Origin: Candidatus Hydrogenedentota bacterium
GTDB taxonomy: Bacteria > Hydrogenedentota > Hydrogenedentia > Hydrogenedentiales > CAITNO01
Assembly: GCA_903922535.1 (NCBI GenBank)
Contig: CAIXUF010000389.1
Location: 1 to 29,349, forward strand
DNA length: 29,349 nt
Direction: 5' to 3'
The notes under the pieces were generated by a model, which had not been told where the DNA came from, ran no database searches, and saw only the letters and a program-made list of their open reading frames with translations. Of the stretch, positions 1 through 8,341 are shown one piece after another. The translations under genes and the position numbers were made by a program. Position 1 is the stretch's first letter, and each line of letters opens with the position of its first letter.

Positions 1-707
<707 letters not shown>

Positions 708-743
708 GAACGGTTCCCTTCGTAAATGTTTCTATTGTTTCAC

Positions 744-760
744 CGCCCGCCACGCGGGCG
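744..760 (-). other. Hairpin in the glnB-glnA intergenic region
   Basis: A perfect 7-bp GC stem (CGCCCGC/GCGGGCG) closes a 3-nt loop in the 97-bp gap between glnB and glnA. No run of T follows it in the transcribed direction, so it is not a standard intrinsic terminator. It may be an attenuator, a processing site or mRNA protection for the upstream gene. Function is inferred only from position. Confidence 0.35.
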
Positions 761-804
761 TGTCCTTCAACCTGTCTCCAGTTTCTCTGCGCCGCCCCAC
801 TGCC

Positions 805-1245
<441 letters not shown>

Positions 1246-1353
1246 TCATAGACGATAACCCCAAGAAAGGCCAGTTGACGAATTCTGTGAAATCCGGCGT
1301 CCGCCAGTTTCAGACTTCTTGTCTCTCGTAATGAATGACTGCGTCACCAGTAC

Positions 1354-1368
1354 GCAAGAGTCGTGCCA
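1354..1368 (-). promoter_or_regulatory. Sigma-54 (RpoN) -24/-12 promoter for glnB-glnA
   Basis: Read on the minus strand the element is TGGCACGACTCTTGC. The TGGCACG -24 box and the TTGC -12 box have the invariant GG-N10-GC spacing. Transcription would start near 1343, leaving about 197 nt of leader before glnB. Sigma-54 control of PII and glutamine synthetase genes is established in many bacteria and needs an NtrC-type activator. One is encoded at 19392-20783, though whether it acts here is unknown. An NtrC-like half-site (TTGGTGC) lies upstream at 1399-1405, but I see no second half. Confidence 0.8.
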
Positions 1369-1692
1369 GAGCAGGCTAAACGGAGCGTTTCCGGTATCTT
1401 GGTGCCGCATTGCCGGTCCTCCGCAGCTACCGCCTTCATGGTTATCCCACTTCCATTGAGGGACTTATGGGAGTTCGTTCCTCTCGGGGCTCAACAACAA
1501 ACGCATCGCGCCTGGTCCAAATATGCCACCACCGCTCGGCCAGCTCTTCATACCTCCGGGTAGGTTATGCGGCCAAAAGCACCATTTCGTACCTTCCAGA
1601 AACATTTCGGCAACCGCCATTCGGTCTGGGTTCAAGGCGTCGATTCGGCAGAAGGCCAAGCCGAGTCTGCCGACCGGACCCCAATAAAGTCA
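1369..1692. other. Gene-free stretch upstream of the glnB promoter
   Basis: About 320 bp hold no ORF with a credible start, ribosome-binding site or recognisable product on either strand. The region probably contains activator sites for the sigma-54 promoter at one end and the 3' untranslated part of the surface-protein transcript at the other. An 8-bp inverted repeat (TCGGCAGA/TCTGCCGA, 1645-1673) with an inner GGC/GCC pairing could form a hairpin. Nothing else is assigned. Confidence 0.5.
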
Positions 1693-1722
1693 GTGGGCGG
1701 GAGGCTCAAGCCTCCCGCCCAC
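1693..1722 (-). terminator. Strong hairpin downstream of the surface-protein gene
   Basis: A perfect 14-bp inverted repeat (GTGGGCGGGAGGCT and its complement) is separated by only CA. It lies about 80 nt after the stop codon of the large minus-strand gene, and in that direction is followed by TGACTTTATT, a modest U-rich tail. This fits an intrinsic terminator, although the U tract is interrupted. The same hairpin read on the plus strand has no T run. Confidence 0.65.
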
Positions 1723-1803
1723 ATTGTCACAAGTAATTCTTCCACCGGCGGCGGGCCATCGGCTGCGGCCGCCCTGACACACCGTCCGCTATCGGCAGTT
1801 GCC

Positions 1804-4800
1804 TCAGACGACTGCGGCGGCGATGCCTATTATGGCAAGCAGTATGCCCAGCAACAGCAAAAGCAGCGGGATGAGGTTGACTGACTTTGCCTTGTACTCA
1901 AAGGCGTTGGTCAGAACCGTCGCCGGTGTTGTCGGACTCGACTTGAGATACACGGCGATGTCAACGATGCCCGCCTTGCCGCTCTTCGGTGTCTTGAACT
2001 CGAAGCTGTACTCGTCGGTGCCCGGCTGCGACACGAACAGTGTCTCTATCGCGACACCACCGAGCTTGCCGGAACTCTTTGCGGACTTGCTCATCACGAT
2101 GCGGTCCACGTAGCCCAATCCGCCCTTCGGACTGACCAGCGTCAAAACCGTGCCGCCGGCGACCGGGCCGGAGCCGGTGCCGCTGACCGTCGTGCCGTCA
2201 ACTTTCGCCAGGCGGATGGCCGAGGCGACATCTTCCGGCAGGGTCCAGGCTTTGCGCAGGCTGAAGCCGTTCAGGCTGTAGATGCGCGCCCTGAGCATCT
2301 GGTCGGGCAGGTCCGCGGCCGCTGAGGTTGCCGTCAGGTTCGGGTCAACCTCGTTCTTGAGCAGTTCGGACTGGTATGCGTCAACCAGCGGGTCCGTGAC
2401 AGACTCAGTGTTGGCCGCATAGTCGTACTGCGACTCAATGCCCCACTGGGCCAGGCCCTTGCGCACGTCGGCATTGGTCAGGCCGGTGCCGTCAAGCGGC
2501 AGCGTGACGTTCACGGCGTTTCCGGCATTCGGAATCCCATTGATGTCCACGCCCTGGCCGAGGGTCGCGGCAAGGTCCGCACTCGCGTCCACGTAAATGC
2601 CCGTGAACGGCGCCGGTGCCACCTTCGCGGCGCCCGCCTTGTACAGGAAGATGCTGAAGTCATAGGCATTTGCGACGCCCGAACCCGCGGCGGTGTTGTC
2701 GATCAGGCTGGAGGAAAGATCGCCCGCCGGCACCGCTTCCGTCGTGGACTTCACCTCGCCCACCACCAGTTTCTGGTCGAGAACAATGCCGAACACCTGG
2801 CTCGCGCTGGTGCTCAGACCCGGAATGATGAGGCTGCCGTCGCTGATGTTGCCGGCACCGGTGTCAAGCTTGATCGTGCTCGCCACCGCCGGATTGTCCA
2901 GAATGAACGCCGTGGTGTTCAGGCCGGTGCCCGGGTTCTCAAAGTAGCGCTTGTACGTGAACGCAACGGCCGGGGTGACCACACCGCCCTGCGCGGCCGT
3001 CAGCGTCGTGATGACCAGCGCGTTGTCCGAGCGGTCGTCCGTCTCCGGAACGATGATGTCAATCGAGGAACCGTTCGCCGCCGCGTTGAAGCCCCACACC
3101 GTCTTGCCGCCAAGGGTGAACTGCGTCCCGACACCGAGGCCGGTGCCGCTGACCTTGGCCACAACACCGCCAAAGATCCACGCATTGTTCGGCGTGATCG
3201 CGGTGATGTTGAGCACCTGGCGGAAGTTCGCGATGAACTCCTTGTCGGCGCTCATGATGACGCTCTGCACGGGGTTGGTCGCGTCGGGCAGGGCGGCTGC
3301 ACTCGTGCCCGTCCAGCGGTCAAACAGGTAGTTGGCCGACGGTGTCGCGGTGATGACCACCGTGGTGCCCGTAGTGTACAGGGTGCCGCCGCCGATGCCG
3401 GACGGATTCGCGGCAACCTTGCCGCCGGTGTTCGCCGACAGGGTCAGGCGCGCGGTCGTGGCGATGGGCAGGAAACTGGCGCCAATCGTCTTGGGGCCGT
3501 TCATGACGATGGTCGCCGGGGAAACAAGGGCGCTGGGTGCCAGTTCATTGGCGTTGGGGCCGTTCCAGGTGTTGAACTGGAAGCTCGGGTCCGGGATGGC
3601 GGTCAGCGTGACCGTCTGGCCCGCGGGGTATCCGCCAGCCGGCGGGAGCGGAGCCAAAGCGATCGTCCCGTCAACGGGCGTCACAATGGTCAGCGGGAAG
3701 GTGGTCGCCTTCAGATCAAACTGCGCGTTGAGGTTCGTCGGATCCGTGGCAACGTTGAATTTCAAGGTTGGCGTGTTGCCCGACACGGTGCCGTTCACCA
3801 ACCACGCCACGAAGTTCGATGTGCTCTGCGGCGAGGCTGTCGCCGTCACCTGGGCACCGAGCAGATAGCGCTTCGGCGGGAAGTTGATGATCGTGCCGTC
3901 CGTCAGCGTGACCGAGCCGTTCGGCGGATTCAGGGCCACAGCGCCCGCGCCCGTCCCACTCGTCGTCACAACGACGGTGCCGGTGGGCGAGGCCTGGAGC
4001 GTCGCCGTCAGCGTGAAGCTGTTGGCCGGGTTGGCCACGCTCTGCACCGTAACGTCCACAAACGCCGCCTTGCCGACCGGGATGGTGGGCGAGGTCACGT
4101 ACATCTTGTTGTCAACCAGCGGGTTCGTCTGAAGCAGCGTCACCGCCTCATGGGCCGTGTCCGTGGTCACACCGTCGGGAAGGGTATAGAGCCTGTCCAC
4201 GTTGCGGAACGCGGCCGCCACGCCGTTGATCAGCACGGTATAGGTCGCAGTGGCCTCAGACACCGTCAAGCCCTGATACACGCTGGCTCCCATTGCGGTC
4301 GGGAAAATGCCCGTCAGCGTGACCGAAACCGGAATGTCGGCCGGGATCAGCTTGGGATCAACGTCGGTGATGCGCAGTTCCGAATAGAGCGGAACAAACG
4401 CGGAGAAGCTGGACAGAACCGCCTCGAGCTTGCCGTTCACGTAGTCGACCACGGGTGCGCCGTCACCTACGTGCCACACGCCCGCGGGGCCTGCGGCGCT
4501 GATGGAGCTGCCGTCTGTGCTCGTGTGAATGCCCCACACCGACACGCTCTTGGCCGTGTTTGCGGCGAGGTCTGCAAGGCCCGTCAGGCTTACCTTTGCG
4601 GTCAGACCGAGAAGATTGGTGAGTTCCGTGGGCACGCCGCCAACATTTGCTATAAAGGCGATCTGCACGATCGGCGCGCCGGGGACAACCGCACCCGGGG
4701 TGCCGGCGAGCGTGCTGTCCGCCCACTGCTGGCGCCGGGCCTTCGTGGCAACCCCGTCAACACTGTCGATGGCGGCGCTCAGGGAGTCCGTCACGGAAAC

Positions 4801-5676
4801 GACCGCCACCACGGTGTCCGTGGGGCCGACGACGCCGGCCGCGGCCAGGGCCGCCGCGCTCGGGACCTCAACCGTCACGTCCGGCCGCACCGAAATGACG
4901 ACGGTGTCGCCACCGGCCTTCGCGCCGGTGTCAAGGTCGCGCTCCACGACTTCGCGCGTTTGTGAGTCCGCCTTCCCCGTCTGGTCCAGGTCAACGCTCG
5001 CAACCCAAACGCCGAGCGCTGTGGTTTCAAAGAGTTTGCCCGTGTCGATTAGTCCGTTGTTGTCCGTGTCCGTATTGGAAACTGTCGTGAGGCCAACCTG
5101 AATCTGGTTTACTGGAACGTTGTAATAAATGCAGGCGGGAAAGCCGTTGTACATGTTGGTGTAAATGTTGGTTATGTTCGCCAGCGCACTGATTGCATAG
5201 TAGCTTGTCACGTCCGTCGGGGGCACCTTGGGGCCAAGATCAAAAAGTCCCGGAAAAGTCGGCTGCGGAGCGGGACCGGCATACTGGTCCGTCTGGCCAC
5301 CCCAATAGGCCCGGCCTCCCAGATCGGTATGGAAACCGGGCGTGTCCCGCGGATCAATGACGTAGTACGCGACGTCGCCCGGGACGGAACCCGGTGCCGT
5401 GGCGGTCAGCGCGACCGGGATGTAGGGCGTTCCGGTAAGGGAGGTGGTGGCGGGCAGCACGTACGTGAGCCCCGCAACCGGCGACGCCGGCACTATGGTC
5501 GTAATCGCCTTGTCCCCAAGAACCATGTCCAGCAGTCCGGCCATGTCCACCCGGCCATCGGACCCCGAAGCCCCTGTGAGGGCGGCATCATGGGACGGAA
5601 CAAATCCGACCATAAACGCCAGTACAAGCATCATACTGACGACTGACGCCAACACTAGTCTTTTCTGTGTCCCCAT
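1804..5676 (-). CDS. Large secreted, C-terminally anchored TIG/InlB-repeat surface protein
   Basis: The 1290-residue product starts with a signal peptide (MGTQKRLVLASVVSMMLVLA) and ends in a hydrophobic anchor, NLIPLLLLLLGILLAIIG, with no basic residue after it. The middle is beta-rich and low in Cys and Lys. Residues about 470-560 and 815-910 resemble IPT/TIG Ig-like folds, the second opening with ITAITPNNAWIFGG. About 555-815 hold three copies of the divergent InlB B-repeat/Flg_new_2 type, with FVAWLVNG, FNTWNGPN and FDRWTGTS marking each copy. A last TIG-like unit precedes the anchor. The ATG at 5676 is preferred over the ATG at 5787 because AGGAGA precedes it and it begins the signal peptide. 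It is probably an adhesin or envelope structural protein; the exact partner is unknown. It has its own strong promoter and terminator. Confidence 0.8.
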   Translation of the reverse strand: MGTQKRLVLASVVSMMLVLAFMVGFVPSHDAALTGASGSDGRVDMAGLLDMVLGDKAITTIVPASPVAGLTYVLPATTSLTGTPYIPVALTATAPGSVPGDVAYYVIDPRDTPGFHTDLGGRAYWGGQTDQYAGPAPQPTFPGLFDLGPKVPPTDVTSYYAISALANITNIYTNMYNGFPACIYYNVPVNQIQVGLTTVSNTDTDNNGLIDTGKLFETTALGVWVASVDLDQTGKADSQTREVVERDLDTGAKAGGDTVVISVRPDVTVEVPSAAALAAAGVVGPTDTVVAVVSVTDSLSAAIDSVDGVATKARRQQWADSTLAGTPGAVVPGAPIVQIAFIANVGGVPTELTNLLGLTAKVSLTGLADLAANTAKSVSVWGIHTSTDGSSISAAGPAGVWHVGDGAPVVDYVNGKLEAVLSSFSAFVPLYSELRITDVDPKLIPADIPVSVTLTGIFPTAMGASVYQGLTVSEATATYTVLINGVAAAFRNVDRLYTLPDGVTTDTAHEAVTLLQTNPLVDNKMYVTSPTIPVGKAAFVDVTVQSVANPANSFTLTATLQASPTGTVVVTTSGTGAGAVALNPPNGSVTLTDGTIINFPPKRYLLGAQVTATASPQSTSNFVAWLVNGTVSGNTPTLKFNVATDPTNLNAQFDLKATTFPLTIVTPVDGTIALAPLPPAGGYPAGQTVTLTAIPDPSFQFNTWNGPNANELAPSALVSPATIVMNGPKTIGASFLPIATTARLTLSANTGGKVAANPSGIGGGTLYTTGTTVVITATPSANYLFDRWTGTSAAALPDATNPVQSVIMSADKEFIANFRQVLNITAITPNNAWIFGGVVAKVSGTGLGVGTQFTLGGKTVWGFNAAANGSSIDIIVPETDDRSDNALVITTLTAAQGGVVTPAVAFTYKRYFENPGTGLNTTAFILDNPAVASTIKLDTGAGNISDGSLIIPGLSTSASQVFGIVLDQKLVVGEVKSTTEAVPAGDLSSSLIDNTAAGSGVANAYDFSIFLYKAGAAKVAPAPFTGIYVDASADLAATLGQGVDINGIPNAGNAVNVTLPLDGTGLTNADVRKGLAQWGIESQYDYAANTESVTDPLVDAYQSELLKNEVDPNLTATSAAADLPDQMLRARIYSLNGFSLRKAWTLPEDVASAIRLAKVDGTTVSGTGSGPVAGGTVLTLVSPKGGLGYVDRIVMSKSAKSSGKLGGVAIETLFVSQPGTDEYSFEFKTPKSGKAGIVDIAVYLKSSPTTPATVLTNAFEYKAKSVNLIPLLLLLLGILLAIIGIAAAVV

Positions 5677-5896
5677 GCTGTTTCTCTCCTGGTGGTTGGC
5701 TGACTGCCTTATAATTCCTGCGTTGCCAGAGTTGCCGCCGCAACGTTTGAGCTTGGTGATTTTGGTTTGCGGCCTGATTCCTGTCAATAATGCACTCAGG
5801 ACACACAGTCTCCGCCATTAGAACCAAACGTCCGGTCGGGCACGCCTATTCCACATCTGAAAAAGAGACGCGTTGACCCAACAATAGCGATTGTTC
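5677..5896 (-). promoter_or_regulatory. Long structured leader of the surface-protein mRNA
   Basis: About 210 nt separate the predicted start point from the ATG at 5676. The proximal half contains competing pairings: CCGCAA with TTGCGG at a distance, and GTTGC with GCAAC locally. A palindrome, AACAAT-AGCG-ATTGTT (5880-5895), spans the predicted transcription start and could be an operator. I could not match it to a known riboswitch by eye. Confidence 0.4.
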
Positions 5897-5925
5897 ATTA
5901 TACGCAGACCCTTCCAGCATGTCAA
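5897..5925 (-). promoter_or_regulatory. Perfect consensus sigma-70 promoter for the surface-protein gene
   Basis: On the minus strand a TTGACA hexamer (5925-5920) is followed 17 bp later by TATAAT (5902-5897). Both boxes and the spacing are exact consensus, which predicts very strong transcription starting near 5890. An AT-rich island at 6015-6040 lies about 100 bp further upstream. Confidence 0.85.
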
Positions 5926-6133
5926 CACATTTTGGTCCGCAAACTTCCTGCGTTATATATATTGTCACTAACTGCTTCCCGACGCCTTCCATCTCCGGGC
6001 TCTCTCCTGTTAATAGTTATAAAAAAACTAAAAATGCGCGCAGGCGTGTCACGGGCGGGACAAGAATCCGCCGAAGGCCACCGTGCCTGTCAACACTGGC
6101 CCGTGCCATAGGTAAGACCAATCATGAGAAGAC

Positions 6134-6151
6134 TGTCTGTGCCCACAGACA
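6134..6151 (-). terminator. Possible terminator after lgt
   Basis: A perfect 8-bp stem (TGTCTGTG/CACAGACA) with a CC spacer begins 20 nt past the lgt stop codon. It is preceded by CTTTTG and followed by GTCTTCTCATG in the transcribed direction. The tail is pyrimidine-rich but not a clean U tract, so termination here is plausible rather than certain. Confidence 0.4.
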
Positions 6152-6170
6152 AAAGCGCCAGAAAGTCCGG

Positions 6171-7004
6171 CTAATCTGTGGGTGTCGGAATCTCGGGCGC
6201 GGGCATCCGGGGTTCCTTGAAGCCGAATCGCAACCAAGTGAGCATTATCAAGCCTCCCGCCATCAGCCCAAAGGCGACCAGTTGTGACACCGTCAACCCC
6301 AGCAGTGGTCGGGCGCTGTCTCCGCGGAAGAACTCAGTCGTAAAGCGCAACATGCCGTAGAACAGCATGTAAAGCGCCACGATGAGCCCCGTGGGCGCGC
6401 CTTTCCTGTAGACAAAACGCAACAGAAGAAATATGGCCACACATCCGAGGGCCTCGTACAACTGCGTGGGGTGCACCGGCAATGAGCATTTTGCCCCCTT
6501 CTTAATCAGTCCATCCGTAAGTTGCTCGTGATAGGCGTTCCACAGTGTCCTGGGATAGGTGACCCCCCAGGGCATTGTGGTGACGGCCCCCCAGCAGCAG
6601 CCGTTAAGAAAGCAGCCAATCCGGCCAAGGGCGTGGGCCAGCGCCACATAGGGAATCACCAAATCCGCCACCGGGCCCAGCGGCGCGCGGCACCAGCGCA
6701 CATAGGCAATGCCCGCCAGCACGCCGCCAATCAGACCGCCGTAGAAGACAAGCCCCCCGTTGAAGAGAAACATGCCCCATTTCAGGTCTGCCCATTCGCC
6801 GTACTGGGCCCACCAGTACGTTTTCGAGCCTATAAGAGCGCCGAAAAACACCCACACCCCGCCCATGGTGGTGATGGGAAAGGGTTCGGCGCGTCTGAAA
6901 TTCTGCCGGATGGGCAGCAGTGTCCCCGCCAGAAAAGCCAGCGCGAACATGACCGTGTATGAATGAAAATACAGGGAGCCCAGACTAAAGAGCGTCGGAT
7001 GCAT
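6171..7004 (-). CDS. lgt: Phosphatidylglycerol-prolipoprotein diacylglyceryl transferase
   Basis: This integral inner-membrane enzyme moves diacylglycerol from phosphatidylglycerol to the lipobox cysteine of prolipoproteins, the first step of lipoprotein maturation. The 277-residue protein has about seven hydrophobic segments. It shows the family core HALGRIGCFLNGCCWG (residues 124-139, with Arg128 in the Lgt signature), LFNGGLVFYGG (80-90), HPTQLYE (178-184) and the late FFRGD arginine (Arg227), which fits the essential arginine near the C-terminus. The Cys-rich form of the signature, replacing the enterobacterial GNFIN, is common in PVC-type and related phyla. Its ATG lies three bases after the stop codon of the cohesin-like gene, and its ribosome-binding site (GGAAGG) is inside that gene, so translation is probably coupled. 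Function is secure. Confidence 0.96.
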   Translation of the reverse strand: MHPTLFSLGSLYFHSYTVMFALAFLAGTLLPIRQNFRRAEPFPITTMGGVWVFFGALIGSKTYWWAQYGEWADLKWGMFLFNGGLVFYGGLIGGVLAGIAYVRWCRAPLGPVADLVIPYVALAHALGRIGCFLNGCCWGAVTTMPWGVTYPRTLWNAYHEQLTDGLIKKGAKCSLPVHPTQLYEALGCVAIFLLLRFVYRKGAPTGLIVALYMLFYGMLRFTTEFFRGDSARPLLGLTVSQLVAFGLMAGGLIMLTWLRFGFKEPRMPAPEIPTPTD

Positions 7005-7007
7005 GTG

Positions 7008-8153
7008 TTATTGTGCCTTCCCTGTGTGCTTTTGCTCGAAGCGGCGGGTGCGGCGCGCCCGTATCGCCAAAATCATCATGGCAACCGCGGGCACGAGCCA
7101 CGAAGCCGGGTCACGCGTTGGCCATGCGGCGGCAACGGCCACCGCGGCTTTGGAGGCGACCCGCCAGCCCTGTGCCGCGGGACTGCTCGCGTCACTCCCG
7201 CAGCCGCTGGCCGGATCACGGGATTTCACCCAGTAATTATAGGTGACGTTCCCGTAAACACCCTTCTTGAAACATCCGGGACTGGTGATCACCGTGGGTG
7301 CCTCGGCCGTCACGTCCTTAAAAGCCGTGTCGGTCGTCCAGCCGTCACCCAACGCCTGCGCCGACAGCGGATCCGTCCCGGAAGACCGGAACACCCGATA
7401 TTCGAGACCGGCCGCGCCGGTCCATGCAATGTTTACAAGGTCATTTCTGTCCTGGCTGGCCGTCACGCCGGAGGGGGCCGCGGGTCGAACACAGCCCAGC
7501 GCAATGCTGCCATCGGCGACGGTCAAATCTATACTGTCACCCGACGCCGCAGAGGCTGAGGAGGACACGACACGGCCGTCGATGATGACCGGTCGGGCAG
7601 AATCGACACCGTACACGCCGACCACATCGCTGCTGCGGTTGTCACTGAGCACCCGAAACGCCACTTTCAACACCGTGCCCTTCGGCAGCGGATCGGTGTT
7701 GAGCCCGGCCACCGCGATGCCGATGCCTCCCCGGGCAACATTGTCGTCCAGTGTCGCATAATACTCCACATCCACCGACTTGCCCGCCGCCGCGATTTCC
7801 GGCGTCGGCAGCACTGCCGACAGCACCGCCTGCACATTGCCGTCCGCGTCATGCACCGGATTTCCTTGTGAATCCACCGGAATGGTCTCGTAATAGTCCT
7901 TGGCGGGTGCAAGCCGCATGTTGTCAAAGGCCAGGTAAATAATCATCACTGTCGGCACGGCATCGGCATAGTCCAGACTGACCGCCACTTCGGCGACATC
8001 CCCCACATTCGACGGGGCATTCAGTTGCACTGTTGCCGTCGCGGTGCCGGCTGCCGTCGCGCACGGAGCGGAAAGTCCGAGCGCAACCGCCAGCGCGGCG
8101 CAAAAACCGCCAAGAACCCGCCCTGCACCCGGGCCGCCTGTGTAACCACTCAT
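7008..8153 (-). CDS. Secreted cohesin-like/fibronectin III protein with C-terminal anchor
   Basis: The 381-residue product carries an N-terminal signal peptide with likely cleavage after CATA, near residue 34. Residues about 38-215 resemble a cohesin domain: an opening ATVQLNAPSNVGDVAEVAV strand pattern and a later VLKVAFRVL strand. A fibronectin III-like module follows (about 227-335, with EYRVFRSSG and YNYWVKSRD). The C-terminus has a hydrophobic stretch (SWLVPAVAMMILAI) followed by RARRTRR, the layout of tripartite C-terminal sorting signals or a simple membrane anchor. I cannot see a PEP or GlyGly motif. No dockerin protein is visible here, so this is unlikely to be a cellulosome scaffold and is more likely a surface binding protein. 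It is first in an operon with lgt, from the promoter at 8259-8287. Confidence 0.72.
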   Translation of the reverse strand: MSGYTGGPGAGRVLGGFCAALAVALGLSAPCATAAGTATATVQLNAPSNVGDVAEVAVSLDYADAVPTVMIIYLAFDNMRLAPAKDYYETIPVDSQGNPVHDADGNVQAVLSAVLPTPEIAAAGKSVDVEYYATLDDNVARGGIGIAVAGLNTDPLPKGTVLKVAFRVLSDNRSSDVVGVYGVDSARPVIIDGRVVSSSASAASGDSIDLTVADGSIALGCVRPAAPSGVTASQDRNDLVNIAWTGAAGLEYRVFRSSGTDPLSAQALGDGWTTDTAFKDVTAEAPTVITSPGCFKKGVYGNVTYNYWVKSRDPASGCGSDASSPAAQGWRVASKAAVAVAAAWPTRDPASWLVPAVAMMILAIRARRTRRFEQKHTGKAQ

Positions 8154-8258
8154 AACTCAGTCTCCGTCCGTGTTCCTTGTGCATCCGCAGCGGCCTGTGC
8201 CGTCCCTGCGTGAATCCGGTTGCCGAACCACGGCATGTTGCGCGCCACCCCGGGACTG

Positions 8259-8287
8259 ACTATAAAGTCCGCCGCCGGAACAGTCAA
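8259..8287 (-). promoter_or_regulatory. Sigma-70 promoter for the cohesin-like gene and lgt
   Basis: The minus strand reads TTGACT (8287-8282), a 17-bp spacer, then TATAGT (8264-8259). Each box matches five of six consensus positions at optimal spacing. The start would be near 8252, leaving about 98 nt of leader. It sits in the divergent interval shared with the kinase gene. Confidence 0.65.
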
Positions 8288-8341
8288 GTATTTCCTTGCA
8301 CACGCTTGTATTATACGGTCTGCCCGCGTTACGCTGTGCAT

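Noticed and set aside
1465..1659. A 64-codon minus-strand ORF in the gene-free interval
   Set aside because: It has no Shine-Dalgarno site, an unusual composition and no recognisable motif.
5677..5880. Cyclic di-GMP riboswitch in the surface-protein leader
   Set aside because: A GCAAACC string recalls the class I core, but the rest of the conserved core and its helices could not be matched by eye.
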